Assembly (NCBI GenBank): GCA_963853835.1
Contig: OY970830.1
Location: 42,761,466 to 42,825,465 of the forward strand
Source of the DNA: Calendula officinalis
Taxonomy: Eukaryota > Streptophyta > Magnoliopsida > Asterales > Asteraceae
Length of the DNA: 64,000 nt
Direction of reading: 5' to 3'
Shown here: positions 10,731 through 22,472 of the stretch, piece by piece
Layout: each line of letters starts with the position of its first letter
How positions within the stretch are numbered: position 1 is the first letter of the stretch
Notes under the pieces: generated by a model
Told to the model about the DNA's origin: nothing
The model's database searches: none
The model's input: the letters and a program-made list of their open reading frames with translations, nothing else
Program-made: the position numbers and the translations under genes

Positions 10731-10735
10731 TCAGA
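10731..10735. repeat. Target-site duplication TCAGA (left)
   Basis: The five bases immediately before the first LTR are identical to 24770-24774 immediately after the third LTR. This shows that the whole three-LTR array occupies one original insertion site. Confidence 0.85.
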
Positions 10736-10919
10736 TGTAACGACCCCAAATTTTGAATCAAATTAATTATGTAAAAATGTTATAAATAAAGATAAATCGT
10801 TTAAAATACGTGGGAATTGGTTTCGTGTCATTTGGACATCGTTTGATATGTATTCGGGGTTGTTGAAGCCGAAACCGGGTCGAAACGGGCATTAAAAACT
10901 GCAGCCTTAGCTGCCAGGA

Positions 10920-11110
10920 CCAGATAGCGGCGCTATCTGGAGATAGCGGGCGCTATCTTGTGCAACACGTAACAGCGAACCGAAATACCGCCGAAGGGAA
11001 AACGCGAAATTGGGATAGCGTCGGGAATCGCGACGCGAAGTCCGTCGCGAATTTACGCGGGATGAAAGATAGCGACGCGATCTTTGCTATAGCGACGCGA
11101 TTTCGTCAGT
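10920..11110. repeat. CpG-rich palindrome cluster in LTR 1
   Basis: At 10920-10940 a perfect palindrome has two 10-bp arms (CCAGATAGCG / CGCTATCTGG) around one base. A second, imperfect copy follows at once, then repeated half-sites (atagcg, gcgacgcga, tcgcga) to about 11110. The same cluster occurs in LTR 2 (from 16781) and LTR 3. Dense CpG in an otherwise A+T-rich LTR suggests a regulatory or methylation-sensitive region upstream of the transcript start; that is inference. Confidence 0.6.
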
Positions 11111-12332
11111 CCAGGTCATAAAATCGGGATTTTAGGGTTTTCATTCATTTTCTCTCTACAACAAAGTATGCAGCCGATTTGAGAGCTCTTGGGGGCGATT
11201 TTGGGTGTTATTGAGCATAGAACACCACCATTCTTGGAGATCTTCAAACATTATTAAAGATCTAAGGTATTTTCACATCCTAGTTAGTTTTGTAAACAAG
11301 ATTTGGGGGAAATGTTGATTTTGAATGTGATGTGTCGGAATATTGTTTAAGCTGGGTAATGGGGGGGTGTGGAACACCCATAGGAAGTATGTAGACCATG
11401 GATCTATGGTTAATTTGTAACTTGAAAGTAGTTTTAAAAACTAGGGTTTATGGATCTCCACCAAGTTGGTGAACTTGGTGGTTGGGGTTGATTATGATGA
11501 TGTCTAGTTATGGATGATAACTAGAAATGTGATTATTATCTTGATAGGTTGCAAGAACCTAAAAGTTGGAGATATTCCAAAGGCGGGAAGCAAGGATTCG
11601 TGTTGATAAACACGATATGGATTTAGCTATCGCTAAGGTGAGTACATGAGACTCTTAAACTGAGTACAGAGCAATAAGTTTTATTTTATGAATCTTTATT
11701 AATAAATATTTTGATAAAAATAGTGACTGAAATGATAAGAAAGTAGGTATACTGTGATACTAGAAAATGTCTAGTATAATTGATGAATTGGGAAGTAAAT
11801 ATGTAAAACTAAAGTAAGTATGAAATCATTATTAACGAACCATTATGATAAAGTTGTTGATTAAAAAGGATGTATATTGGGCATTTATTAATAAACATGT
11901 ATTAATAGAGCATTTGACAATGATTTTATAATAATGGGGATTGAGGGGTAAGATTCACTAATAAAAGTGATGAATGAATGTATATGAAAATGAATATGAT
12001 GTGACTGGTAATAAATATGTATTTCTAATCAAAGAAAAGATAAAAGTATTATGATATCGATGAAAAATAAGAAATGTACCTTATGAAATAAGTAAGTATG
12101 GACTTTCTAGGATTCACAGATGTTGAAGTATGTGAATGTTGCTAAAGATCAAGTCCATGGGACTATATGAGTATGTTCACGCTATGGTGAACTAATTATA
12201 TATTTGTTATTATTAGATAACTAACTTGTTTGATGTTTGATGTGATAGCAGAAGGCTTTGATTGGCACAATTGTTAGGTTATGATAAGAGATAGAGGTTG
12301 GTGACGCGGGGGACCCCCGGTCATTGAGACGA

Positions 12333-12592
12333 GTGTATATACGTTTATACACCAGACTTGTATGGACTTCTAGTACGCATATGTTTACGTACTAGTCTTA
12401 GTATGATTCCAGTACATATATGTTTATGTATTAGAAATGTTAGGTTCCAGTACATATATGTTTACGTACTGAATATGATTGTGCTTCTAGTACATATATG
12501 TTTATGTACTAGATGTGATTGTGCTTCTAGTACATATATCTTTATGTACTAGATATAATTGTGCTTCTCGTACCTATATGTTTAGGTACTAG
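12333..12592. repeat. Array of seven hairpins with TATGTT-type loops (LTR 1)
   Basis: Seven inverted repeats spaced about 38-40 bp: 12333-12352, 12370-12395, 12410-12434, 12448-12471, 12487-12512, 12527-12552 and 12569-12592. A typical unit is ctagtacata-TATGTT-tatgtactag. Stem bases change together between units (GTACA/TGTAC, GTACC/GGTAC, GTACG/CGTAC), while the loop stays TATGTT or close to it. Equivalent arrays are at 18193-18452 and 24070-24328. The apparent ORF here simply reads the repeats. Confidence 0.7.
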
Positions 12593-12657
12593 ATATGTTT
12601 GCTAGGGAGGCAAGGTTGGTAGAGTCACATTAGGGTGGCTTGACGGTATTGATGTAG

Positions 12658-12658
<1 letters not shown>

Positions 12659-12728
<70 letters not shown>
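12659..12728. repeat. TA dinucleotide microsatellite in LTR 1
   Basis: About 70 bp of pure TA. LTR 2 has about 86 bp at 18519-18604, and LTR 3 only a short interrupted tract at about 24400-24425. This accounts for most of the length difference between LTR 1 and LTR 2. Confidence 0.9.
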
Positions 12729-12731
<3 letters not shown>

Positions 12732-13057
12732 TATTATTATTGGGGGATAAAACCCATGTATCTCACGAGACTATTTTGTCTCACGTACTACGTTTGTTTT
12801 GTGGCTGTGTACTCAGGTACAGGTTTGAAGTGATAGAAGGTTGCACTAGAAGTGGCCTAGAGTTGTTTAGCTCGGGAGCTCTTAGGTAGATCCTGTTTGC
12901 CTATGGTTTTGATATTCTTGGTGACACCGTATTTTTGTATACTCTGATAAAGGTTTTAAAGTATTTGTTAAACTGTATTTTTGGATAACATGATAAATGT
13001 TGGAAATTATATTTTAAATGTTTTAAACGATGTTATAAAAATACGGGTGTTACAACT

Positions 13058-13069
13058 TGGTATCAGAGC
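13058..13069 (+). other. Primer-binding site (initiator-Met tRNA), first internal copy
   Basis: TGGTATCAGAGC lies three bases after the end of LTR 1. It is the standard plant retrotransposon priming site complementary to the 3' end of initiator methionine tRNA. The second copy is at 18934-18945. Confidence 0.9.
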
Positions 13070-13432
13070 TATAGTTTAAGTGAATTAGGTTGGATGTCCA
13101 TCCTAGTCTTAGACTGTAGCAATAGGAATGCGAGATTCCTTGAGATCGATAGGTTGACCTTGAGACTTTATGTTAAGTTTAGGGTTGAACCTAGGGGACC
13201 TATAGAAGTTGTTATGAATTGTGCAATCTGAAGTCTTTTGAGACCGTAGGGCATTTGTATGATTGGGTCGACCCTTATGAGAAATGTCGTGGTTTGATCT
13301 AATTGTGTTGTCTTCGATTGTTGAGTCGACCGTTTGAATCTTGATTGTTGGGTATGTCGGTATGACAAAAGAACGAATGTGAAAAGTGGACGGGTTCCAC
13401 TGAATGAGTAAGAGAATCCTAATGGAATTCTG

Positions 13433-13690
13433 ATGCTTCACGGTAATGACGGAGAGGGTTCTGGTTTTGATGGGGAGCCGAACCTCGGTAACTATGAAAG
13501 TTATTCGGGACTGTTAAACCAGATGGGAGGAATTGTGAATGAAGAGGTGAACCGGATTGTGTATGATCGAATGAATGAGAGTAGGCGGAATGATTCCAAT
13601 GCCCGTATGAAGGAAGAGTCATCGAATGACGAAGTCCGTAATGGGAAGTACCTACATAAAAAGGTAGTAAGACCTAGTAGGATGAAATAG
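13433..13690 (+). pseudogene. Possible gag N-terminal relic, first copy
   Basis: An 85-codon frame starts MLHGNDGEGSGFDGEPNLG and contains GLLNQMGGIVNEEVNRIV. Its acidic, low-complexity start followed by an 'INEEV'-like helix resembles the beginning of gag proteins of large Ty3/gypsy elements. It sits about 375 bp after the primer-binding site, where gag should begin. No gag core or zinc knuckle follows, so it is at most a remnant. An identical frame is at 19309-19566. Low confidence, because the similarity is of style more than of motif. Confidence 0.35.
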
Positions 13691-15170
13691 AAGGACGTTG
13701 TATAAGGCCTTCACATCATGTAAAACCGTTATGTGATTCAGAAGTTCTGAGCCGGAGGTCACAATGTGGTGGATTGGATAGACTGAGCAAGTGCTAAGGA
13801 GTAGCAAACGAAGGAAGAATGATATGGTGACGTTGGCATCACCATTACTGAAGGATGAGGCGTTGACGCAGTGGAATGTGTTGTATGAAACTTTGGGAAA
13901 GAAGGCACGGTACAAGATGTTGTGAAAGGAACTCACGAGTGAGTTGAAAGGGGAAGTCTGCCTGGAAGAAAATCTAGAGGGGGGTTCATGATACAACCTC
14001 GGAGATCTCAGGTGAAATCGGTGTTATGTGATTATGGCTTAATTGTGTAATTGTTGCACGAATGGGTGCTCATAGAAATTGGAGATGAGACGTATGATGT
14101 GGAGATTTATTTCGAGAATAGTCTTCCTTGTTAATGTGTATATAGAAAATATATATTGGAAAGTATTATAGACAGATGTGTCGCATGTAGTGAGAATACG
14201 AGGGGTGATACTATTATGTAGTATCAGAGGACGAACCGCAAGGATGGTAATGTTTTCAACAAAAGGATAGTAGTACAATGAAGTACTAAGTCTTGGTAAG
14301 AATTGTTAGTATGGATGCGAATTATAGATATAGAAACTTTGGAAATGGAACTCGGGTATTCGGCAGGAGCCCGGACGAGTAATGTAACATTATTATACAT
14401 GTATGGTAAGGAAAAGAATGACTAAGGCATAGTGATGCCTTAAAACTCATAAATGGAAAATATGTGGAAAATGATAAGTGTCGGAAATGACGAACTTTGA
14501 TTGTTGAAAATGGTAGAGTATAAGTTGGCATATAGCCATAGCAACGTTTTGTGACAGGAATGATGGATTCAATATTAAGGGTAAGGATACAATTGTTGAT
14601 AAATTGTCATAGTAATGGTATAACTGTAAATGTCATGAAGTAGTGTGAGACTACGGTTGGGAAAGGAAAACTTCTAAGTCTCGCGAAGTATAAAGAGTAG
14701 AACATCGAATGGTGGGCTATTGGGTGCTAAGTCATGGCTTGCAAATGTAGATCGGATCGATTGGTTGACTCAAGGATGACCGGGTTGGCCGGTGAGTTAG
14801 GGTTAAAGGATAGATTGGTGGTCACCCCGGTGGTGACAAAAAGATTTGGAAATTGGCAATAAGGAAATGAACCGGTTAAGGGTGGTTAATGTGAAGGTGA
14901 AACGGTAAATAGTAACTAGAGATTTTATTAGTTACTCGCGGGGTACAATGCATGTGCATTTTGTGATGGCCTTTGAAGGCATATGATAATGAAAAAATAA
15001 TGTTATATGAAACGTGTTAAGTAGTATGTCCGATGGGAATATGTTAAATAGGAAAGAAAACAATAATGTGATATTATGGGAACGATGCTAGAATGCATGA
15101 TGAATAAATAAACGATCGAATGAGTGAGAAAGTAGCAAAGCTATGTGATGTGAAAAGATGGATAATAGAT

Positions 15171-15365
15171 GGTATTGGTGTGGCATATACATATGTTTGT
15201 ATATGTGCATGGTAGAGATGTTTATATGGTATTGGTGTGGCATGTACATATGTTTGTATATGTGCACGGTAGAGATGTTTATATGGTATTGGTGTGGCAT
15301 ATACATATGTTTGTATATGTGCACGGGAGAGATATTTAGATGGTATTGGCGTGATATATATGTTC
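15171..15365. repeat. 57-bp tandem repeat with hairpins, first internal copy
   Basis: Three full units (the phrase 'tggcat' at 15181, 15238 and 15295) and a degenerate fourth. Each unit contains a perfect or near-perfect hairpin, CATATACA-TATGTT-TGTATATG. The loop is the same hexamer as in the LTR hairpin array. Second copy at about 21047-21241. Confidence 0.75.
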
Positions 15366-16578
15366 ATAAATATGTTTTATATATATGATGAATGTAGAAC
15401 CATGTGGTTAATGTGTATGGTTAAGACTGTATGATAAGTGAGAATTTGGTTGAAATGCGGGTTGCATTTAAGTCGTGTATGTGTAGGGGATGCCTACGAT
15501 ATATATAATAGGAGGACAGAGAAACTCCTAGTGAGCAAATTATTATTTGGTAATCAAGATGTGGTAAACTTGTATGAAATTGTGGAATGAGATGCGGTAG
15601 GAGATTTAATACCGATAGTTGAGAATAAAAGATATGAAATGATTGATGTGGTACAAAGATGATTGAAAGCATACTAAGCGATGGTATGATTGACCAAATG
15701 AAGGTCAAGAAACGGTAAAGGTTACTGTGACCTTAAGTAAAGGTGCGACTCTCGGATTATTTGAGGAGAAATTGAAAGTTGGAAAAAACGGTAACGATTG
15801 TTAAGGAAACAATAATGAGTAGAACCGGAAGTGATGAGTTGAGAATGGTATTCCGTGAGTATGGAATTTGTTAGTTTGGGAAAGTATGGTTGGCTTTATG
15901 CAAAAGTCAAGATTAATCGATTTGCGATTTGGTTGACTTGGTCAAAGATGGGCTTTGAGTCTCGTTTTGAATGACTAGTGAATGTTGAGAGCATAATGTG
16001 TCGATTGTATGTACGTGAAAAGGTTAATGGAATAATTAAAAGAGTTATAGTCGGATTGTGCGACTTTGACCCGTTGGGTGTTTAGAGTTCAATTTGGAAA
16101 TCGAGTATACGATTATTGATGGATCACAAATTAAAGGTCGATGGTAAAGGAAAGGATGATTAATGAAACCTTTAACAAGTGAAGAAATTGTTAAAAAATA
16201 GTTGACTTTGCGCTTAAGTCAAAGATTAGACAATGTTGGATTATATCGACTTGGTCGAAGCTAGATTTTGATATCCGTATGGATTGATGAGATGATTGTA
16301 ATGATTGGGTCATAGGGTTTCTATGTTTATAGCGGGTTTGATTAAAGGATTTAAAGTGTTATGGTCTAATTGTGCAATTTTGACCAGTTTGGGTATTAAA
16401 GGCTTAAGATTGATTTTTGACCCGTTCGGGCCTAACGGGGTTAAGTGAATGTTTAAACACATATTGTTGACTAAATTGGAATGAGAAAAGTTTGATGGTA
16501 ATAACCACAAGGGAATGAGAACGGAATGTTCGGTCGAATGTGGGTTGAAAATTTTTAGTGATTCCGAGGACGGAATCC

Positions 16579-16596
16579 TTTTAAGGGGTAGATAGT
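16579..16596 (+). other. Polypurine tract before LTR 2
   Basis: The purine-rich stretch TTTTAAGGGGTAGATAGT lies directly next to the TG of LTR 2, the position where plus-strand DNA synthesis is primed in LTR retrotransposons. A second copy ends at 22472. Confidence 0.7.
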
Positions 16597-18517
16597 TGTA
16601 ACGACCCGAAATTTTGAATCAAATAAATTATGTAAAAATGTTATAAATAAGGATAAATCGTTTAAAATACGTGGGAATTGGTTTCGTGTCATTTGGACAT
16701 CGTTTGATATGTATTCAGGGTTGTTGAAGCCGAAACCGGGTCGAAACGGGCATTAAAAAGTGCAGCCTTAGCTGCCAGGACCAGATAGCGGCGCTATCTG
16801 GAGATAGCGGCGCTATCTTGTGCAAATCGTAACAGCGAACCGAAATAGCGCCGAAGGGAAAACGCGAAATTGGGATAGCGTCGGGAATCGCGACGCGAAG
16901 TCCGTCGCAAATTTACGCGGGATGAAAGATAGCAGCGCGATCTTTGCTATAGCGACGCGATTTCGTCAGTGCAGGTCATAAAATCGGGATTTTAGGGTTT
17001 TTACTCATTTTCTCTCTACAACAAAGTATGCAGCCGATTTGAGAGCTCTTGGGGGCGATTTTGGGTGTTCTTGAGCATAGAACACCACCATTCTTGGAGA
17101 TCTTCAAACATTATTAAAGATCTAAGGTATTTCACATCCTAGTTAGTTTTGTAAAAAAGATTTTTGGGGAAATGTTGATTTTGAATGTGATGTGTTAGAA
17201 TCTTATTAAAGATGGGTAATGGGGGGGTGTGGAACACCCATAGGAAGTATGTAGACCATGGATCTATGGTTAATTTGTAACTTGAAAGTAGTTTTAAAAA
17301 CTAGGGTTTATGGATCTCCACCAAGTTGGTGAACTTGGTGGTTGGGGTTGATTATGATGATGTCTAGTTATGGATGACAACTAGAAATGTGATTATTATC
17401 TTGATAGGTTGCAAGAACCTAAAAGTTGGAGATATTCCAAAGGCGGGAAGCAAGGATTCGTGTTGATAAACACGATATGGATTTAGCTATCGCTAAGGTG
17501 AGTACATGAGACTCTTAAACTGAGTACAGAGCAATAAGTTTTATTTTATGAATCTTTATTAATAAATATTTTGATAAAAATAGTGACTGAAATGATAAGA
17601 AAGTAGGTATACTGTGATACTAGAAAATGTCTAGTATAATTGATGAATTGGGAAGTAAATATGTAAAACTAAAGTAAGTATGAAATCATTATTAACGAAC
17701 CATTATGATAAAGTTGTTGATTAAAAAGGATGTATATTGGGCATTTATTAATAAACATGTATTAATAGAGCATTTGACAATGATTTTATAATAATGGGGA
17801 TTGAGGGGTAAGATTCACTAATAAAAGTGATGAATGAATGTATATGAAAATGAATATGATGTGACTGGTAATAAATATGTATTTCTAATCAAAGAAAAGA
17901 TAAAAGTATTATGATATCGATGAAAAATAAGAAATGTACCTTATGAAATAAGTAAGTATGGACTTTCTAGGATTCACAGATGTTGAAGTATGTGAATGTT
18001 GCTAAAGATCAAGTCCATGGGACTATATGAGTATGTTCACGCTATGGTGAACTAATTATATATTTGTTATTATTAGATAACTAACTTGTTTGATGTTTGA
18101 TGTGATAGCAGAAGGCTTTGATTGGCACAATTGTTAGGTTATGATAAGAGATAGAGGTTGGTGACGCGGGGGACCCCCGGTCATTGAGACGAGTGTATAT
18201 ACGTTTATACACCAGACTTGTATGGACTTCTAGTACGCATATGTTTACGTACTAGTCTTAGTATGATTCCAGTACATATATGTTTATGTATTAGAAATGT
18301 TAGGTTCCAGTACATATATGTTTACGTACTGAATATGATTGTGCTTCTAGTACATATATGTTTATGTACTAGATGTGATTGTGCTTCTAGTACATATATC
18401 TTTATGTACTAGATATAATTGTGCTTCTCGTACCTATATGTTTAGGTACTAGATATGTTTGCTAGGGAGGCAAGGTTGGTAGAGTCACATTAGGGTGGCT
18501 TGACGGTATTGATGTAG

Positions 18518-18607
<90 letters not shown>

Positions 18608-18930
18608 TATTATTATTGGGGGATAAAACCCATGTATCTCACGAGACTATTTTGTCTCACGTACTACGTTTGTTTTGTGGCTGTGTACTCAGGTACAGGT
18701 TTGAAGTGATAGAAGGTTGCACTAGAAGTGGCCTAGAGTTGTTTAGCTCGGGAGCTCTTAGGTAGATCCTGTTTGCCTATGGTTTTGATATTCTTGGTGA
18801 CACCGTATTTTTGTATACTCTGATAAAGGTTTTAAAGTATTTGTTAAACTGTATTTTTGGATAACATGATAAATGTTGGAAATTATATTTTAAATGTTTT
18901 AAACGATGTTATAAAAATACGGGTGTTACA
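16597..18930 (+). repeat. LTR 2 (middle, mosaic LTR)
   Basis: 2,334 bp. Up to 17212 every diagnostic difference I checked agrees with LTR 3 and not LTR 1 (e.g. 'tgtgttagaatcttatt'). From the seven-G run at 17221-17227 onward, the variants agree with LTR 1 and not LTR 3 (e.g. 'ggtgtggaac', 'tttaaaaact'). This places a crossover at about 17213-17227. Confidence 0.85.
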
Positions 18931-18933
18931 ACT

Positions 18934-18945
18934 TGGTATCAGAGC
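18934..18945 (+). other. Primer-binding site, second internal copy
   Basis: TGGTATCAGAGC three bases after LTR 2, as in the first copy. Confidence 0.9.
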
Positions 18946-19308
18946 TATAGTTTAAGTGAATTAGGTTGGATGTCCATCCTAGTCTTAGACTGTAGCAATA
19001 GGAATGCGAGATTCCTTGAGATCGATAGGTTGACCTTGAGACTTTATGTTAAGTTTAGGGTTGAACCTAGGGGACCTATAGAAGTTGTTATGAATTGTGC
19101 AATCTGAAGTCTTTTGAGACCGTAGGGCATTTGTATGATTGGGTCGACCCTTATGAGAAATGTCGTGGTTTGATCTAATTGTGTTGTCTTCGATTGTTGA
19201 GTCGACCGTTTGAATCTTGATTGTTGGGTATGTCGGTATGACAAAAGAACGAATGTGAAAAGTGGACGGGTTCCACTGAATGAGTAAGAGAATCCTAATG
19301 GAATTCTG

Positions 19309-19566
19309 ATGCTTCACGGTAATGACGGAGAGGGTTCTGGTTTTGATGGGGAGCCGAACCTCGGTAACTATGAAAGTTATTCGGGACTGTTAAACCAGAT
19401 GGGAGGAATTGTGAATGAAGAGGTGAACCGGATTGTGTATGATCGAATGAATGAGAGTAGGCGGAATGATTCCAATGCCCGTATGAAGGAAGAGTCATCG
19501 AATGACGAAGTCCGTAATGGGAAGTACCTACATAAAAAGGTAGTAAGACCTAGTAGGATGAAATAG
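19309..19566 (+). pseudogene. Possible gag N-terminal relic, second copy
   Basis: Identical in translation to the frame at 13433-13690. The same reservations apply: it has the position and style of a gag start, but no gag core follows. Confidence 0.35.
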
Positions 19567-22472
19567 AAGGACGTTGTATAAGGCCTTCACATCATGTAAA
19601 ACCGTTATGTGATTCAGAAGTTCTGAGCCGGAGGTCACAATGTGGTGGATTGGATAGACTGAGCAAGTGCTAAGGAGTAGCAAACGAAGGAAGAATGATA
19701 TGGTGACGTTGGCATCACCATTACTGAAGGATGAGGCGTTGACGCAGTGGAATGTGTTGTATGAAACTTTGGGAAAGAAGGCACGGTACAAGATGTTGTG
19801 AAAGGAACTCACGAGTGAGTTGAAAGGGGAAGTCTGCCTGGAAGAAAATCTAGAGGGGGGTTCATGATACAACCTCGGAGATCTCAGGTGAAATCGGTGT
19901 TATGTGATTATGGCTTAATTGTGTAATTGTTGCACGAATGGGTGCTCATAGAAATTGGAGATGAGACGTATGATGTGGAGATTTATTTCGAGAATAGTCT
20001 TCCTTGTTAATGTGTATATAGAAAATATATATTGGAAAGTATTATAGACAGATGTGTCGCATGTAGTGAGAATACGAGGGGTGATACTATTATGTAGTAT
20101 CAGAGGACGAACCGCAAGGATGGTAATGTTTTCAACAAAAGGATAGTAGTACAATGAAGTACTAAGTCTTGGTAAGAATTGTTAGTATGGATGCGAATTA
20201 TAGATATAGAAACTTTGGAAATGGAACTCGGGTATTCGGCAGGAGCCCGGACGAGTAATGTAACATTATTATACATGTATGGTAAGGAAAAGAATGACTA
20301 AGGCATAGTGATGCCTTAAAACTCATAAATGGAAAATATGTGGAAAATGATAAGTGTCGGAAATGACGAACTTTGATTGTTGAAAATGGTAGAGTATAAG
20401 TTGGCATATAGCCATAGCAACGTTTTGTGACAGGAATGATGGATTCAATATTAAGGGTAAGGATACAATTGTTGATAAATTGTCATAGTAATGGTATAAC
20501 TGTAAATGTCATGAAGTAGTGTGAGACTACGGTTGGGAAAGGAAAATTTCTAAGTCTCACGAAGTATAAAGAGTAGAACATCGAATGGTGGGCTATTGGG
20601 TGCTAAGTCATGGCTTGCAAATGTAGATCGGATCGATTGGTTGACTCAAGGATGACCGGGTTGGCCGGTGAGTTAGGGTTAAAGGATAGATTGGTGGTCA
20701 CCCCGGTGGTGACAAAAAGATTTGGAAATTGGTAATAAGGAAATGAACCGGTTAAGGGTGGTTAATGTGAAGGTGAAACGGTAAATAGTAACCAGAGATT
20801 TTATTAGTTACTCGCGGGGTACAATGCATGTGCATTTTGTGATGGCCTTTGAAGGCATATGATAATGAAAAAATAATGTTATATGAAACGTGTTAAGTAG
20901 TATGTCCGATGGGAATATGTTAAATAGGAAAGAAAACAATAATGTGATATTATGGGAACGATGCTAGAATGCATGATGAATAAATAAACGATCGAATGAG
21001 TGAGAAAGTAGCAAAGCTATGTGATGTGAAAAGATGGATAATAGATGGTATTGGTGTGGCATATACATATGTTTGTATATGTGCATGGTAGAGATGTTTA
21101 TATGGTATTGGTGTGGCATGTACATATGTTTGTATATGTGCACGGTAGAGATGTTTATATGGTATTGGTGTGGCATATACATATGTTTGTATATGTGCAC
21201 GGGAGAGATATTTAGATGGTATTGGCGTGATATATATGTTCATAAATATGTTTTATATATATGATGAATGTAGAACCATGTGGTTAATGTGTATGGTTAA
21301 GACTGTATGATAAGTGAGAATTTGGTTGAAATGCGGGTTGCATTTAAGTCGTGTATGTGTAGGGGATGCCTACGATATATATAATAGGAGGACAGAGAAA
21401 CTCCTAGTGAGCAAATTATTATTTGGTAATCAAGATGTGGTAAACTTGTATGAAATTGTGGAATGAGATGCGGTAGGAGATTTAATACCGATAGTTGAGA
21501 ATAAAAGATATGAAATGATTGATGTGGTACAAAGATGATTGAAAGCATACTAAGCGATGGTATGATTGACCAAATGAAGGTCAAGAAACGGTAAAGGTTA
21601 CTGTGACCTTAAGTAAAGGTGCGACTCTCGGATTATTTGAGGAGAAATTGAAAGTTGGAAAAAACGGTAACGATTGTTAAGGAAACAATAATGAGTAGAA
21701 CCGGAAGTGATGAGTTGAGAATGGTATTCCGTGAGTATGGAATTTGTTAGTTTGGGAAAGTATGGTTGGCTTTATGCAAAAGTCAAGATTAATCGATTTG
21801 CGATTTGGTTGACTTGGTCAAAGATGGGCTTTGAGTCTCGTTTTGAATGACTAGTGAATGTTGAGAGCATAATGTGTCGATTGTATGTACGTGAAAAGGT
21901 TAATGGAATAATTAAAAGAGTTATAGTCGGATTGTGCGACTTTGACCCGTTGGGTGTTTAGAGTTCAATTTGGAAATCGAGTATACGATTATTGATGGAT
22001 CACAAATTAAAGGTCGATGGTAAAGGAAAGGATGATTAATGAAACCTTTAACAAGTGAAGAAATTGTTAAAAAATAGTTGACTTTGCGCTTAAGTCAAAG
22101 ATTAGACAATGTTGGATTATATCGACTTGGTCGAAGCTAGATTTTGATATCCGTATGGATTGATGAGATGATTGTAATGATTGGGTCATAGGGTTTCTAT
22201 GTTTATAGCGGGTTTGATTAAAGGATTTAAAGTGTTATGGTCTAATTGTGCAATTTTGACCAGTTTGGGTATTAAAGGCTTAAGATTGATTTTTGACCCG
22301 TTCGGGCCTAACGGGGTTAAGTGAATGTTTAAACACATATTGTTGACTAAATTGGAATGAGAAAAGTTTGATGGTAATAACCACAAGGGAATGAGAACGG
22401 AATGTTCGGTCGAATGTGGGTTGAAAATTTTTAGTGATTCCGAGGACGGAATCCTTTTAAGGGGTAGATAGT

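Larger units (their letters stand above)
10736..13054 (+). repeat. LTR 1 (5' LTR)
   Basis: Starts TGTAACGACC, ends GGTGTTACA; 2,319 bp. From left to right it holds a CpG palindrome cluster (10920-11110), a pyrimidine-rich leader (about 11145-11165), splice-like signals (CTAAG/GTATTT near 11267, acceptor ending 11547, CTAAG/GTGAGT at 11637), an array of hairpins (12333-12592) and a TA microsatellite. Confidence 0.9.
13055..16596 (+). mobile_element. Internal region, first copy (non-coding)
   Basis: 3,542 bp with no intact gag, protease, reverse transcriptase, RNase H or integrase. A short frame near 13433 may be a relic of a gag N terminus. A 57-bp tandem repeat lies at 15171-15365. The region ends with a purine-rich tract (TTTTAAGGGGTAGATAGT, 16579-16596) directly before LTR 2. 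Many short ORFs on either strand repeat exactly in the second copy, but none has a recognisable domain. Confidence 0.8.
18931..22472 (+). mobile_element. Internal region, second copy (non-coding)
   Basis: Same length as the first copy and almost identical to it, offset by 5,876 bp. It includes the primer-binding site (18934-18945), the gag-like relic, the 57-bp tandem repeat (about 21047-21241) and the purine tract (ending 22472). Confidence 0.85.

Noticed and set aside
12358..12552. Small ORF repeated in LTR 1 and LTR 2, rich in VHICL repeats
   Set aside because: It is a translation of the ~40-bp hairpin array; identity between copies comes from the duplicated LTR, not protein selection.
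12333..12600. CRISPR-like regular spacing of short palindromic repeats
   Set aside because: Units vary, the spacers are themselves repeated rather than unique, the context is a plant LTR, and no cas-like genes exist.
15074..15388. Overlapping ORFs on both strands with repeated tyrosine/cysteine-rich units
   Set aside because: They are readings of the 57-bp tandem repeat in several frames; nothing suggests translation.
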